This document shows, piece after piece, positions 34,801-46,100 of a stretch of DNA of 64,000 bases (within the stretch, counting starts at the first letter, position 1; each line of letters opens with the position of its first letter). The notes under the pieces were generated by a model that was given only the letters and a program-made list of their open reading frames with translations, searched no databases and was not told the DNA's origin. The DNA lies in the NCBI GenBank assembly GCA_023078555.1, contig CM041197.1, forward strand, positions 11,133,257-11,197,256, written 5' to 3'. A program made the translations under genes and the position numbers. The DNA is from Ulva prolifera. Taxonomy: Eukaryota; Chlorophyta; Ulvophyceae; Ulvales; Ulvaceae.

Positions 34801-37800
34801 CCCCGTATACACTGGCTTTGTGGAGGTCTTCCACTTTGACGAGTGGGGCGCCATTTGCAACGGCGATGACAGCAGGGATACGCTCACTGCCGATGTCATC
34901 TGCCGGCAGCTCGGCTTCCCCCACGGCACCCTTGTTGACCCCCTCACCAACCCGGCTGACCGTGAGACCACGCCAAACGATTACGGCGGTTACGAATACT
35001 CGCAGTACACCCCCGTAGAGGAGGAGGCTTCGGAGGAGCAGGAGCGGTTCTGGCTGAACCGGGTGCGGTGCCAGGGACCTGAGGACAAGCTGCTTGATTG
35101 CGAACTTGGCCAGGGCTTCCGCACAAACAACGGCGGCTGCACGGGGAGCAGGGTTTTCCGGCTGACGGTGGCATGCCGCACATTCCCTGTGACTGAGGCC
35201 CTCGAGGACGTCGCCACCCCGGGCGCAGGTGCGGTCTCCAATCCTATCATAGGCCTTCTATAACTTCCTGTTGAGGATCTCCAGAGTTGACTTGCTGTGA
35301 GCATGTGTCCCCACCTGGTGACTTGATGATTTTGTGGCAAGATTTTTTTGGTGAAGGCCGTGATTGAATCCACTTGTTTGGCGCCAGGCCAGAGCTTGCT
35401 ATGGGGCTTATAGAACGAACGCAGTGTCGATATGATGGGTAGACGAAGCACCTGCCATGCCGGCACACAGTAAAATGTAATCTCCACATGACCAGTCCTT
35501 GAGTAACACAATTCCATTCACTCCGTGTATGGTGACCAGAGGGACATTGCAGAGGAGGGTGACTTGCGGCTCGTTGACGAGGTGTCGGTCTCCAACTGGC
35601 AGCTCGGCCGCCTCGAGGTCTTCTTCGAGGGCTCCTGGAGTCAGGTATGTGCTCGGGAGTTTGACGGAGCTGACGCGGACGTCGCCTGCCGCCAGCTCGG
35701 CTTCGGCGCCGGCTCCGTCGGGCCAAACCGCGCCAACGGCGTCCCCGCCATGGATCACCGCCTTGTCTTCCCGGTGGTAGCGCTGACAACGCCCGGCTGC
35801 AATGGCACCGAGGAATCACTGCTGGACTGCGGCCCCTTCACTGGCCTTATCTCACGCTTCACCGACCGTGACTGTTTCGGTGACAACGATCCCGGGCTGA
35901 CGCTAGCATGCGTCGCTGCGCCTGAAGAAGGTGCGCATTTCCTTCTTCATTTCATCATGCAAATTCTTAATTTGAGGTGAATTTGCACCTGTTTGGCAAC
36001 AGATGATCTGTTGCCAATTAGGTGCAACTTCACATCAACTTACAGAATCCGCATCAAGTTTGCGCTCGCACTTTTGTTTTGTTGTCACGAAGGCAACACT
36101 GCGCTTGCAACTGCTGAAACCTAACACCCGCTACGCTCACGGCACTAGAGTCAGCAAATCAAGTTCCTTCACCTGGCATGCATTTGCGCAAATGGAAACC
36201 GCTTGGGCTGCCACCCTCATATCATCTACGGCCGCGGGAGCCCTCGCCTCGCCAGGGCATTCTTACGCGCCGCCTCAGCCTGCAGGGGAGGAGCGAGCTC
36301 TGCGGCTGACGGACGGCGGGGACGGCGGCGGCACCTCAGAAGGCCGAGGCGTCCTTGAGATTTTCCATGCCGGTGCCTGGGGCACCTTCTGCGAGGGCGC
36401 AGGAGCCTTCGGGACCTATGACTATGGGCCGCCCCTGACCGAGGTGCGCTTGTCGGAACTCGTGTGCAGCATCTCTGCCCCGATCTATATACGATACATC
36501 ACATTGAAAAGAGTTTGCTTGTATACGCGAGGTCCCATCGGATCAGCATGCTGTGGTTCTGCCATGCCTTCCACAGAGATGCCAAAAAGCATTGCATTGG
36601 CTGCTGACTTCCCTGGACATTGCATTAATGTGCCATCAGGATCAGATACATGTGGTATGCTATCTCATTGTGACGATGAAGCACTCGGCAGCACCTCGCA
36701 CGCATGCAAGGGCAAGAACAACCTCGTCTTTGCCAGTCCAAGAGGGGCCCACTTCTGGCCCCAACGTTGTGAGTGAGAAGGCTGTACATGTGTTTGTGTT
36801 GCCGCAGAGTGCCGCCGCGCTCGCATGCCGAGAGTTGGGGTTCGAGGACGGCGTCTTTGCGGACGTCACGTCAGTCCCGGCGAACGTTACGCTGCTGCCT
36901 GCCTGGCTGGGGGCTGTGCCCTGCGTCGGAAACGAGGCGACACTGGCAGACTGTGAACCCCTTGAGTTCGGCAACACGGAGATGTGTGGCCTGACGCAGC
37001 GCCTCGTCTGCACATCCTCCGCTGGACCTGGCTCAGGTCTGCCACTGCCAACTCCGCACGCCATGTCGTAACGTTGCAGCTGTGTACATTTTCGTAATCA
37101 TGCTCGTACGCACTCTTCAGCGGATAAGCACATACACAGGCTGTGAGCTGGAGGGCGGTGCAAACAATCTGGTGCTGATTGTGAAATGCGTTGGCAGCAG
37201 TCCAGTGTGCAGCAGCAGATTCTCGGCACTCTACATGTACTATGCAATCTCACGGAGCCAGCTTGACGAATACCACAACAGCGCGATAGTAGGACAAGAC
37301 CGGTGCATATACAAAGGGGTTTCTGCGTCAAACATCATCCGAGTCCCCGGCACCCATGCAGGCCCGAGCCGGGGTGAGGCCAGGCTGACCGGCGGCAGCG
37401 CCGACCCCGGTGGCACATGGGCGTACGGCCGCCTCGAGGTGTCTGACGGGGAATTCTTCAGCTCCGTTCGCGAGCAGAGGTTCAACGAGCGGCTCGGCCG
37501 CCGCGGTGCGCAAGTCGCCTGCCGTTCTCTTGGCTTCTCTGCCGGCGCACAGATCCTGTCCACCAGGCTATCGGCGCTGCCGGGGCCGTCTGGAGAGGTG
37601 GACACCCTCGGCCGCATCGCGTGCCAGGGCGACGAGGCGACGCTGGCAGACTGCGCGTTCCCCTCGGATTACAGTTCGGATTACGGCCCAAACATCGATG
37701 ACGGCGCAGTGGCGGTGCTCTGCAGCAACCCCTCAGGTGCGATGTGTTGTAGCTGTGCAGGTGTGGGGGTGTATGCATGAGAAGGACTTGTTTCGTCGTG

Positions 37801-38834
37801 TGACATATCACATAGGGAGACACATTCTTGATCGTGAGATATTTTGCACGAAAGTATGTGGACGGTGTACTGATGCCGCGGCGACCAACATGGCTCGCCT
37901 CGAGGAATATTAATGGCCGATCCACTTGGACCACAATTACTCTACTGGTAGATGTCGACATCAGTGGCCAGCAGCGGTTCACCATCATGCATGTGGTGTG
38001 CAGGGTGCTCCACCAACAACACCACCCCAGCCCAGGGCGATGTCCGCCTTGTAGACCTCTCTGGTATTACCGCCCAGACCGCACCCTGCGACGCCGTTCA
38101 CTTTGGCGGCGTCGAGTTCTTCAACGACGGCCAGTGGGGCCGCATCTGCAACGGCCGCTTTGGACGCACGGAACCAGACTTTACCATCGACGCCACCGTT
38201 ATATGTCGGCAGCTCGGCTTCCCCTTTGGGAGCCTGATGGACGCCGATGAGACCCGAAACACCACCGGCATCACTATCGGCGCTGACTACGGCGACTACA
38301 ATGACCCGGGGGACATCGTGTGGGCGACATATGTCGTGTGCACTGGCAAGGAGGACCGCCTCGATGAGTGTTTCTTCCCTGAGGACTTTGGGGATGCACC
38401 CACCAACAACGACTTTGGGCCGCCGGTGGAGGACGGCATACGCAGGGCATCATGCCGGCGCCAGGATGGCGATGTGCTTGCAGTCGCGTGCCGACAGTTT
38501 GAGATCGAGGGTGCGCATCCGCGCTGCGTGTGCTGTGCCAATGTTGCGTTTAACATAGCCGGAGTCGCGGTAGTGAATGCTTGCGGCTGGAGGCGAGCGT
38601 GTGTCATCATTGCACACGCTCGCCTCCAGCCGGAAGCACTCACTAGATATGATCCCTGTCGAGGCGTTGTTGTGTGCCTGTCGCGATGTTGCTCATGAAG
38701 GTACAAAAGCCTTTGAGGCGCATTCCTCTTGTGCATCATGTTCAGTGCTTCATATCACAGCTTGAAAATCGCTCCGGTAATGGGATAAAGGGAGCTTTCG
38801 CTGTGCAGAGTCTGATGTCATCCGGCGCCTGTAG
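28872..38834 (+). CDS. Gene B: secreted eight-SRCR-domain protein, one frameshift
   Basis: Fourteen exons are inferred: 28872-29205, 29804-30031, 31037-31241, 32018-32238, 33155-33329, 33713-33933, 34143-34308, 34731-35228, 35553-35930, 36286-36443, 36808-37036, 37362-37736, 38004-38510, 38809-38834. All introns are GT-AG, phase 1 between domains and phase 0 inside domains 1, 2, 3 and 6. Every exon except the second is open, and 11 of the 14 have exactly the same length as in gene C. Exon 2 has 4 extra bases near 29,842, after DVN, which would end translation within domain 1. The signal peptide (MAAKPQRS then a hydrophobic core ending ACAD), Arg-Pro linker, domains 2-8 and ESDVIRRL tail are intact. 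It may be a very recent pseudogene, a consensus error, or rescued by an alternative acceptor at 29,819/29,820 that keeps frame but drops the first strand of domain 1. An extracellular role is inferred from the signal peptide and the lack of membrane segments. Confidence 0.75.
29804..30031 (+). pseudogene. Gene B exon 2 with 4-nt insertion
   Basis: Length is 228 nt against 224 in genes A and D and 221 in C, so this copy alone breaks the phase. The conserved run GRVxVNGFATGA reads GRVDVN and then shifts. FVTGAVQVFQNG resumes in the +1 frame from 29,843, and the original frame meets TGA at 29,907-29,909. The rest of the exon (VACRQLGF) and both splice sites are normal. Confidence 0.7.
38572..38644 (+). 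repeat. Long hairpin in gene B intron 13
   Basis: Arms 38,572-38,603 and 38,613-38,644 pair at 30 of 32 positions around a 9-nt loop. The two mismatches are spaced along the stem. The homologous introns of genes A and C lack it. Its size and intronic position resemble algal microRNA precursors, but small-RNA evidence is needed. Confidence 0.7.
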
Positions 38835-39337
38835 AGCTTGGGCTTACAACAGACAGTCCCTTGAAGGGCTTTGAGGTATACCAGGTATAAGTGGTCTCAA
38901 TGTTATAATTCACCGTAATTCACCACCCGGAACGGGCGGAAAGAAGAGCCCAAGGGTCACACAAGGTTTTTTTTGGCTCAAGCATGGATTTCCGAAAGAA
39001 ACCGGCAACCGAACCACCGGCGCTCCAGACAGTATGGGCTTTCCGACCTGGCTGCCAAGGTATATTTCACCGGCGAGGTGTCGCGATTACCAACAGTATG
39101 TACTAAGATAGTTTTTTGGGCTGAAGCAGGCTGTACTCTGCAACTGAGATTTTCACGACAGCTTTTGCCCAAATAATACAGTCTGTTGCATGTGAGACAT
39201 TTGGTACGGCTGCAGTAAGGCTGCATGTAGAGATGGTTGCGGATTCTCTGTTGCGGATACATAATCACAGTCTGGAACAAAGCTCTCCGGTGCTCATATT
39301 CCAAAACAGCTCTTCTGATGAGTTTCATTGATGTCCT

Positions 39338-39342
39338 TGTAA
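39338..39342 (+). terminator. Candidate TGTAA poly(A) signal of gene B
   Basis: TGTAACTTGGC lies 504 nt past the stop, aligned with the gene A and gene C sites. The interval 38,835-39,337 is taken as 3' untranslated region. Confidence 0.6.
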
Positions 39343-39369
39343 CTTGGCAGGCACCTAGTCATGGTAGCT

Positions 39370-40400
39370 TCTGCGGCAGACCATGGTACTTTCAGGTCTG
39401 CATGGGGAGACACATACCATTTTTAGACTCTCATGGATGAGGCTTCTCGAGCTTGGGGAGGTCAATGCCCATCCTCTTGACGTTTCACGAAGCAGCTGCA
39501 TGCGTTGTGAGGACTCCACGTGGAGTGAATACGCAGTGTGTGGCCGACGATGAGGCGCGTGGAGGTAGCTCCAACAGCAGCAGAAGTGATACACCGGGCA
39601 TCTGGCGATCATCGGGCCTCCCTGCTCCGGTGTAGTTTCATCAAGGGGTTGTCTGGACCACTCTGTGCAGTCTTAAGATCCGGCAGTGGCAACAAGGCAT
39701 GACGTGCTGCGTAGCCGCCTCGTGAGTATGTCAACCTCTTCAACAGAGCCTGGAGTAGTGCGCGCAAACCCGGCAGCAAGCTAGCAGGACTGGTGGAGGT
39801 TGAGACTGGTGGAGGTTGAAAGGTTGAGAGGTTGCCGGCATGGCCATTTCATGGACTCGTGGCCCATGGCCCCACCAGGTAGGCTCAGCCTCAATTGTAT
39901 ACTTGCACACTTGCAAAAGCAACGCATGCAATGTTGCCACTGACATCTACAATGGGGGCATGAGCCGATGCAGTGCGCTCTGAGAACGCCAGCGCTCGTA
40001 CGCAGGTTGACGTCCGCCTTGGCTGAGACTCTCGGATGTTCACATGTGAATGCTTCCGGAAGCATTGGCCAGAGGTGTCCAGAAGGAGGGGCAAGCTTAG
40101 CAACCATATGTCACCGACATATGTCGTTGTGACATGGGCCATCGCAGAGGTGGACTCCTGTACCCACGAGCCAGTTCATTGCATCAAGCTTAAGGGCTGA
40201 CCCTTAAGGGCTGACGAGCAGAATGGTGTCCGTATGTCCCGTTGCATGCGGCAGGTGCGTTGACTCAGGGTGAACATCTACACTGTTTCCACTGCTAGAC
40301 ACTCGCTAACTCTGCGGATGTTGTACACAGTGTGCAGGCAAGTCTAAATCATGCCTCACAAGCCCAAGGCTGTGGCCATCATTCTGTATGGTGTGGCACT
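39370..40400. other. B-C spacer, no gene recognised
   Basis: No SRCR relic is visible here, unlike the spacers before genes A and B. A 13-bp direct repeat of CTTAAGGGCTGAC lies at about 40,189-40,214. Nothing else is supported. Confidence 0.4.
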
Positions 40401-41960
40401 ACGTGGCATGCTGCTGAGCTAGACTCAGATGTGTCATACGCATGGCCGAGGTGCCGGTTCCGGTGCGCATGAGCGGCGGTTGCCTACCTTGGCAGCTGGC
40501 TGTGACTTACAAAAGAGTGAACTTTGGCAGCTACACGCATGCGTTGCGCTGCAGTTGTCGCAAGATGTCACAAACTTTCCATGCTGCAGGACGTGCTGAA
40601 TACTCCGCAGCGCAGTCTTTCGTGGAAAACCTTGCTGTGCCGGGACAGTTGCCGAGTAACTCGATTTTGGCGGGTGTCTACGAGCGCGCGTGGCCTGGGT
40701 TGGTCCTGTGGTCCTGCGGCACACCTTGAGCTCGTGCGGATGACTGCCGACTCGTAGCGCCGACAGCCGTGTTCATGTCAAGTTGCAGGATATTGCAGAG
40801 CACCCACGCACGTGTACCACATCTAAACGCAGTTGCAAACCATCTGTCAGCTGACAGGCAAGTAATCTCTGGAGCTGCCCGCCGCTGGAATGACACAATG
40901 AAGCTGCACGCGACCGGTGGATTGCTTGCGCTCGCACTTCATGCAAGTTCGCAGGAAGAAATGCGTTCTGGAGCTCCATGGCAAGCTGCATGGAGTGATA
41001 GGTGTGCGTTAAGGACCAGGGACCACCATTGTCCGCAATGCAGCTACGTCGGCCTGATAGGCACCCGGAAGCCGTTTCACACAGGTCTACGTCCCTGCTC
41101 GGCAACGCGGCAATTTGCTCTCAGAACTAAGAACATATGACATTGACCGAGGGCTAGGAGCAGCGACTGGATGCTGCATATGGAGGTGCGCTGGGATGTG
41201 GTTTGCAGTGCCGAGTCGCTGATGACCTTGACACTCTCATCTTTGCGTTGACTCAATTCCACAGGGCACGTTAGTACACTGTGTCAAATTTACTTAGTAC
41301 TTTTCCGCCTCCGGGCAGCGAGTTGAATCGCGATGCGTGGCCTTAAGGCTTAGAATGCCGTGAGCTGCACCGATCGTCGGCACTGTGCCCGACTGTAGAA
41401 TTCTGCTGCAGTCATCGTTGCTCGGCAAACCGATGGCAAGCTGTTGTTGGATTATTCGGGATGGCCTGTTGTCGGAAGGGCGCGCTGCTTTTGTTGAGCG
41501 GCGATGTTGCCGACGCCCATAGAGCAGATCAAGGATGATCGATACCTCCAAAATATCACACTGGAGCACAGCTATGTCTGCATCAAGTTCCCAGTGTGTC
41601 CAGCTAATTCGTGCGTTCGCTAGTGAAACGGACGCCGCGTCGAGAGGGATATACTGTACCACCGACAATCAAAAGCTCCGACTCGTGTCCCCGAGACAAA
41701 GTCTGACTTCTCACTATGTACATCTTTCTGTGTCAATAAGACCTGCAGAAGCAGACACAGCCTGCTCGTGCAGTGTGGGTACAACGACAATGCAGGTCCG
41801 CTGAACCAGCTGCGGTGTAAACGTCCGGAGCGATGTGCATTTGCGAGATATGACAACTCTGCAGCTGTGATCTGGACCAACATTATTAGAGGTGTAGCGA
41901 CTATGACGCTACAGATACAGTGGGGTCCACGTCATGGCCATAGTGTGGCTAGTGTGCGCG
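40400..41960. repeat. Upstream homology block, copy 3
   Basis: This is the gene C counterpart of 6,820-8,350 and 26,900-28,480, more diverged than the other two. The string GTCTACGAGCGCGCGTGG (40,675) and the segment around 41,870-41,960 are the clearest anchors. Confidence 0.45.
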
Positions 41961-42499
41961 CCCTTCATAAACGTGATGCGCTTGGTCCTGCTCTCTGTCA
42001 CCTGTGCTTGAGCAATATGCATGTGTGCATGTCGAGATGCAGTGCGAAAAGTGGCAGAGGTGGCATGCATGGGCCACGTGACCAACAACATGCACAAGTA
42101 TTCAACCTCCGGACGTCGAGCCCCGGGCACAACCTCAATTGATAGTCGCCTACAGCTGCCAGAGGGAGCAGGGACTTCGGGGCTGCATGCAGTCAGCATG
42201 CAGTCATGTGCAGTTCTGTGCATGCAGTTAGCATGGCAGAGTAGGATTCTCTAGCCACTATGATGGACGCAGTAGGTGGTGGGGGGTCATGATGTGGGAA
42301 TCTCAGTCACTAGACTTTGTACACAAACGCAGTCACGAAGGCAGGACGCACTGCCCCGGGTAGCAGAACCAAGCTGTGACACTGCAACCTTACAGGTTCA
42401 GCTGAACAATCAAACCACGCAAGCAGACCGAAGACACCCCCGCAGAAAGAACTGTCGCCACTCCAACTCCCGTTAGACAGATGCATGCGCAGGCCCCAA

Positions 42500-42747
42500 C
42501 CCCCCCCCCCCCCCCCCCCCCGGTTACGCAGCATCAGGTTGAAGCTTCAGCCCCACGAGGCGGTCCGTGGTCCCACCTACTCTCGTAGAGCACGAGCCCC
42601 ATTGCTGCACCTATGCACCCTGCCGCCCACAACCTCCGCTGTTCCGAGCACCGCGCACCCAACCGCGTCACGGTTCCGCGGCTGCTAGCTCCGCCATTGG
42701 GCACGAACGGGCTGCGCCTCACCTGAACGACACAGCTGATGCTGCAG
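42500..42747 (+). promoter_or_regulatory. Conserved 5' leader of gene C with poly(C) tract
   Basis: A 22-nt C run (42,500-42,521) stands 226 nt before the chosen start. CTGCAG precedes the ATG as in genes A and B. An in-frame ATG nine bases earlier is rejected because it lies inside the probable intron end. Confidence 0.45.
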
Positions 42748-43105
42748 ATGCCTGCGAAGCCAAGGTGGTCTCGGGCGCACGTGTCCGCGGTGGCTCTCGC
42801 TGTGCTCCTCTCCGCCGCCCCGGCCTGCGCTGATGCGCCGTCCATATGCATCGACATGATCTCCTTCGGCGGCCGGGCGCCGGGGCGGCCGGCGCAGCCG
42901 GCGCGACCGGAGCAGCCGGCACGGCCGGCGCAGCCGGCTCGGCCGGTGCGGCCTTCTCGGCCCCCGCACCCACAGCGACCCGGCCGCCCGACACCGGCCC
43001 CAGCGCCGGGAGGGCTAGATGCTATTGTGCCTGAGCCTGCAACGCCAGTCATTGAGCCGCCCACGGGCACGACTCCTGAGGCGCCACCAACAGATGTGCC
43101 AGCAG
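42748..43105 (+). CDS. Gene C exon 1: signal peptide and Arg-Pro linker
   Basis: Basic residues (K4, R6, R9) precede a hydrophobic core (V12-A24) and a PACA/DA cleavage region, a standard secretory signal. A linker follows with Pro at almost every third position after Arg or Gln (RPARPARP-like), then a PATPVIEPP spacer. That spacer motif is shared with genes A and B, and gene D keeps only a shorter version without Arg-Pro repeats. The exon ends one base into a codon (phase 1). Confidence 0.85.
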
Positions 43106-46100
43106 GTGTGATGCAGCAGCTCGCCCTGCAGCTGGTGAGCACATGCATGGCTTCCCGCAGCGGCTCTGTCTGCTATCAGGGGACGCCAGCTCGCGTGTGG
43201 TGAATGTGCTGGTCCAACACATTGCTTCGCGGCCTTCCCGCAGCTGCGCCCGACTTTCACTTGGGCCGCACATTCACTTCTAGCTGTGAGCATGTTTGCA
43301 GCTAGACTATTTTCTGGGGCAGAGCGGCTTTCCATCTGAGTTCATGCATACGAAGGCATGTATGGCCTGGTCCGTGAAGTCAACGGTGAGGATCCTGATG
43401 TCTTCAGATCTTCATCATTTGAAGCTCAAGCATGCCACACTCTTTTTCATGAATGTTCCTGGTACAGGCCAGTCCAGCGTATTCTCCACAGGACTGCCGC
43501 ATGTGCAGAGGAGGGGGACTTGAGGCTGGTGGGGAGGGTCGACGTCAACGGCTTTGCCACCGGCGCCCTCCAGGTCTTCCTCGGCGGCGCGTACGGCGCG
43601 GTCTGCAGCGATGGCTTCGACACAGTGGCCGCGGGCGTGGCGTGCCGCCAGCTGGGATTCGTTGGTGGCACCACCAGCCCGCTGGCTGTTGCGGGCTTGG
43701 GCCCCGCGCTGCAGAGCACCGTGACTGAGGTGCGTGCCGCGTTGGACGCCCGCGTGATGCAGACCGCAACGCAGCGCTGCACTGACTTCTCAGCTTGTTC
43801 GGCTGTCACTGCTTTGTTGGACGAACAATCTGTTTGCTGCTTTTGTGCAGCTGCTGGGTGGCTATGCGCGCGTGCGTGCAGGCGAAGTCGTGAAACTTGT
43901 CATGCCTACCAAAACCCCATGACCACAGGCATGCTTGTGTACACTTTGTTGCTGGCGTGAAACAACGAAATTCCAGATGCCACAAATTATGTAATTCTGT
44001 AACAGGTGGTCTAAGTTTGGATGCAACAAGTCATGTGGTGCATGTACTCACTGTGCCCATTGTACCTGGGGTAGTAAGGCATGAACCATGAGTCAACCTG
44101 GGGCACCCACAGGGCATGGCATATGTGGCCACAGTTGACACTGTCACAAGACCAAAGGCGGTGCTGCCTGCGAATGCTGCCTGCGAACCACCGTGAAAGC
44201 AGCAAGCAGATTAAGAACACACCGTGCCACTCTGTCCAATTGTAATTCACCACAGCAAACAGTGGCCCACGGTGATTGTTGATTGGCATGGCTTGCCAGC
44301 GGTTGTGCTGTGTTCCTTCGCAGCCCCTTCAGTGCTGCCAGGCCTCCCGGTCCGACTCAGTCTTTGTGTTTCACAGTGACTCCATGCAACGTCCCAGGCT
44401 GCTTGCACATGATATGTCTCATGAATCGCATATTACCTCAATCTGGCACAGGCCAGTCTGGCCAGAAGCCTACATCAGGTTAGAAGCCTTTCATACATGC
44501 ATGCATTGTAGAATGCGTTTGAGATGGAGCAGGTGCCACACACATGCATAACGCCGATGAGCCTGCCAGGCTAGGTGGTGATCTCTCGGATCAGCATCGT
44601 TATCGAGGGAAAACTGTACATGTGGGATGGCACTCTGGGCCCGGGGATGACTGCGCTCTTTGCCCGCCGGGGCCATGCATGGCCCCATGGGGTGACACAG
44701 ATTCCTTCGGATCAACCGCTCAGCTGTTAACATCTCTCGATGAGCTCGAGCTCGAGGGCCCTGATTTCAGGATCCATGCCATGCTACAAAGTAACCGCTT
44801 TGTACCCTGTAGACAGCCATTTCTTCAAGCCCCTTAGAGCGCAAACCTGCCTATATCCGCCGCTGTTCCTTCTGGCAACAGATGTGTTCCGTACACCAGA
44901 ATTCACTGACTCCAGGGGCAAGCCGCTTCTGCTGCATGCAGGGCATCATAGCTCCCATGGTGCTGGAGAACCTGGCGTGCACGGGCACCGAGGAGCGCCT
45001 CGTGGACTGCCCCGGCTCCCAAGAGCCTCCGGACTACGCCTCTGACCCCAACTATGTCTACACGTACGAGGCCTTCAGACCCGATGGCTGTGACCCCCTC
45101 GATGCCACGTATGCCTTTGTTGCATGCGGCACCATCTCCGGCCCAGGTGTGCTAGCCCGTGGCGCATTGGCGCCCTCTCAATGGCGCAGCCATGCCTCCC
45201 GCCTGCACTGAAATGTTCCTGCACGTTCACAAAGCAGCATAGAAGAAACCCATGGTGTGTGCAGCATCGTTCAAAAACGGTGCACATATTGCTTTGATAC
45301 ACCGCTCACATCTGTTAATGCATGAACACTCCGTTTCAGGTTTGATTGAAATCAATCAATGCAAACTGTTTGTGCTACAGTCTCTGCCATGTTTTGCAGA
45401 ATCGGGCGAACTGAGGATGTCCAGAGGCCAGACGTCAGAGGACGGCACTGCTCAGTTTGGGCAGCTCGAGGTCTTCAACGGCGGAGGCTGGGGCATGGTC
45501 TGTGACCGCAGCGGCGAAGGCAGCACCACGGGCCTTGCTGTCTTCTCTGACGAGTCGGTGGCTGTCGCCTGCAAGCAGCTCGGCTTTTCTGAGGGCTCCA
45601 AAAGTCGGCTGTCGGTACGCTGCTGAGCCCCCTGCTGACATCGTGACGCCGTGCATGTGTAGCCCTCAGCCACAGTAGTTGGTGGCATTGGGGTACTTGT
45701 GCGTTGCCCTGGCGTTGCTACCGGCCTCTACGACATTTTCATTGACAACTCACCGTGGGGTTGCCTGTCCACAAACCATGCACTGTATGGTGCCCTACAG
45801 AGCCTGGCTCACAGCTGGCACACGCATGTATACATTTGAGTTTTCAATCGATGACAGCGCATTTAAAGCGCATAGAGACGCTATGCAGCATTATAATGTC
45901 TGTGTCCCGCATAGAGGCATCACACATCATTCCGCAAAGCAGATTGAGCAACGTGTGTGCCTTGCTGATGTAAATGTACTATTCATCGCGACCTTTATCC
46001 AAAAGGTGTTCTGACTGTGTTGCTTGTCACACCGCGTCGCTGTGTCATGAAAAACAGAATCAATGGTGACTTCGTGACACTAGCCGCCCTGTGCCTATCC

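Noticed and set aside
36003..36776. 257-codon frame as a separate gene
   Set aside because: Only the exon 10 portion (36,286-36,443) is conserved. The rest is intron on either side.
38809..38834. Gene B ending by read-through of exon 13 into a stop within the intron
   Set aside because: The micro-exon, its acceptor and its silent-only variation are shared by three copies. Sequence after exon 13 is not conserved in frame.
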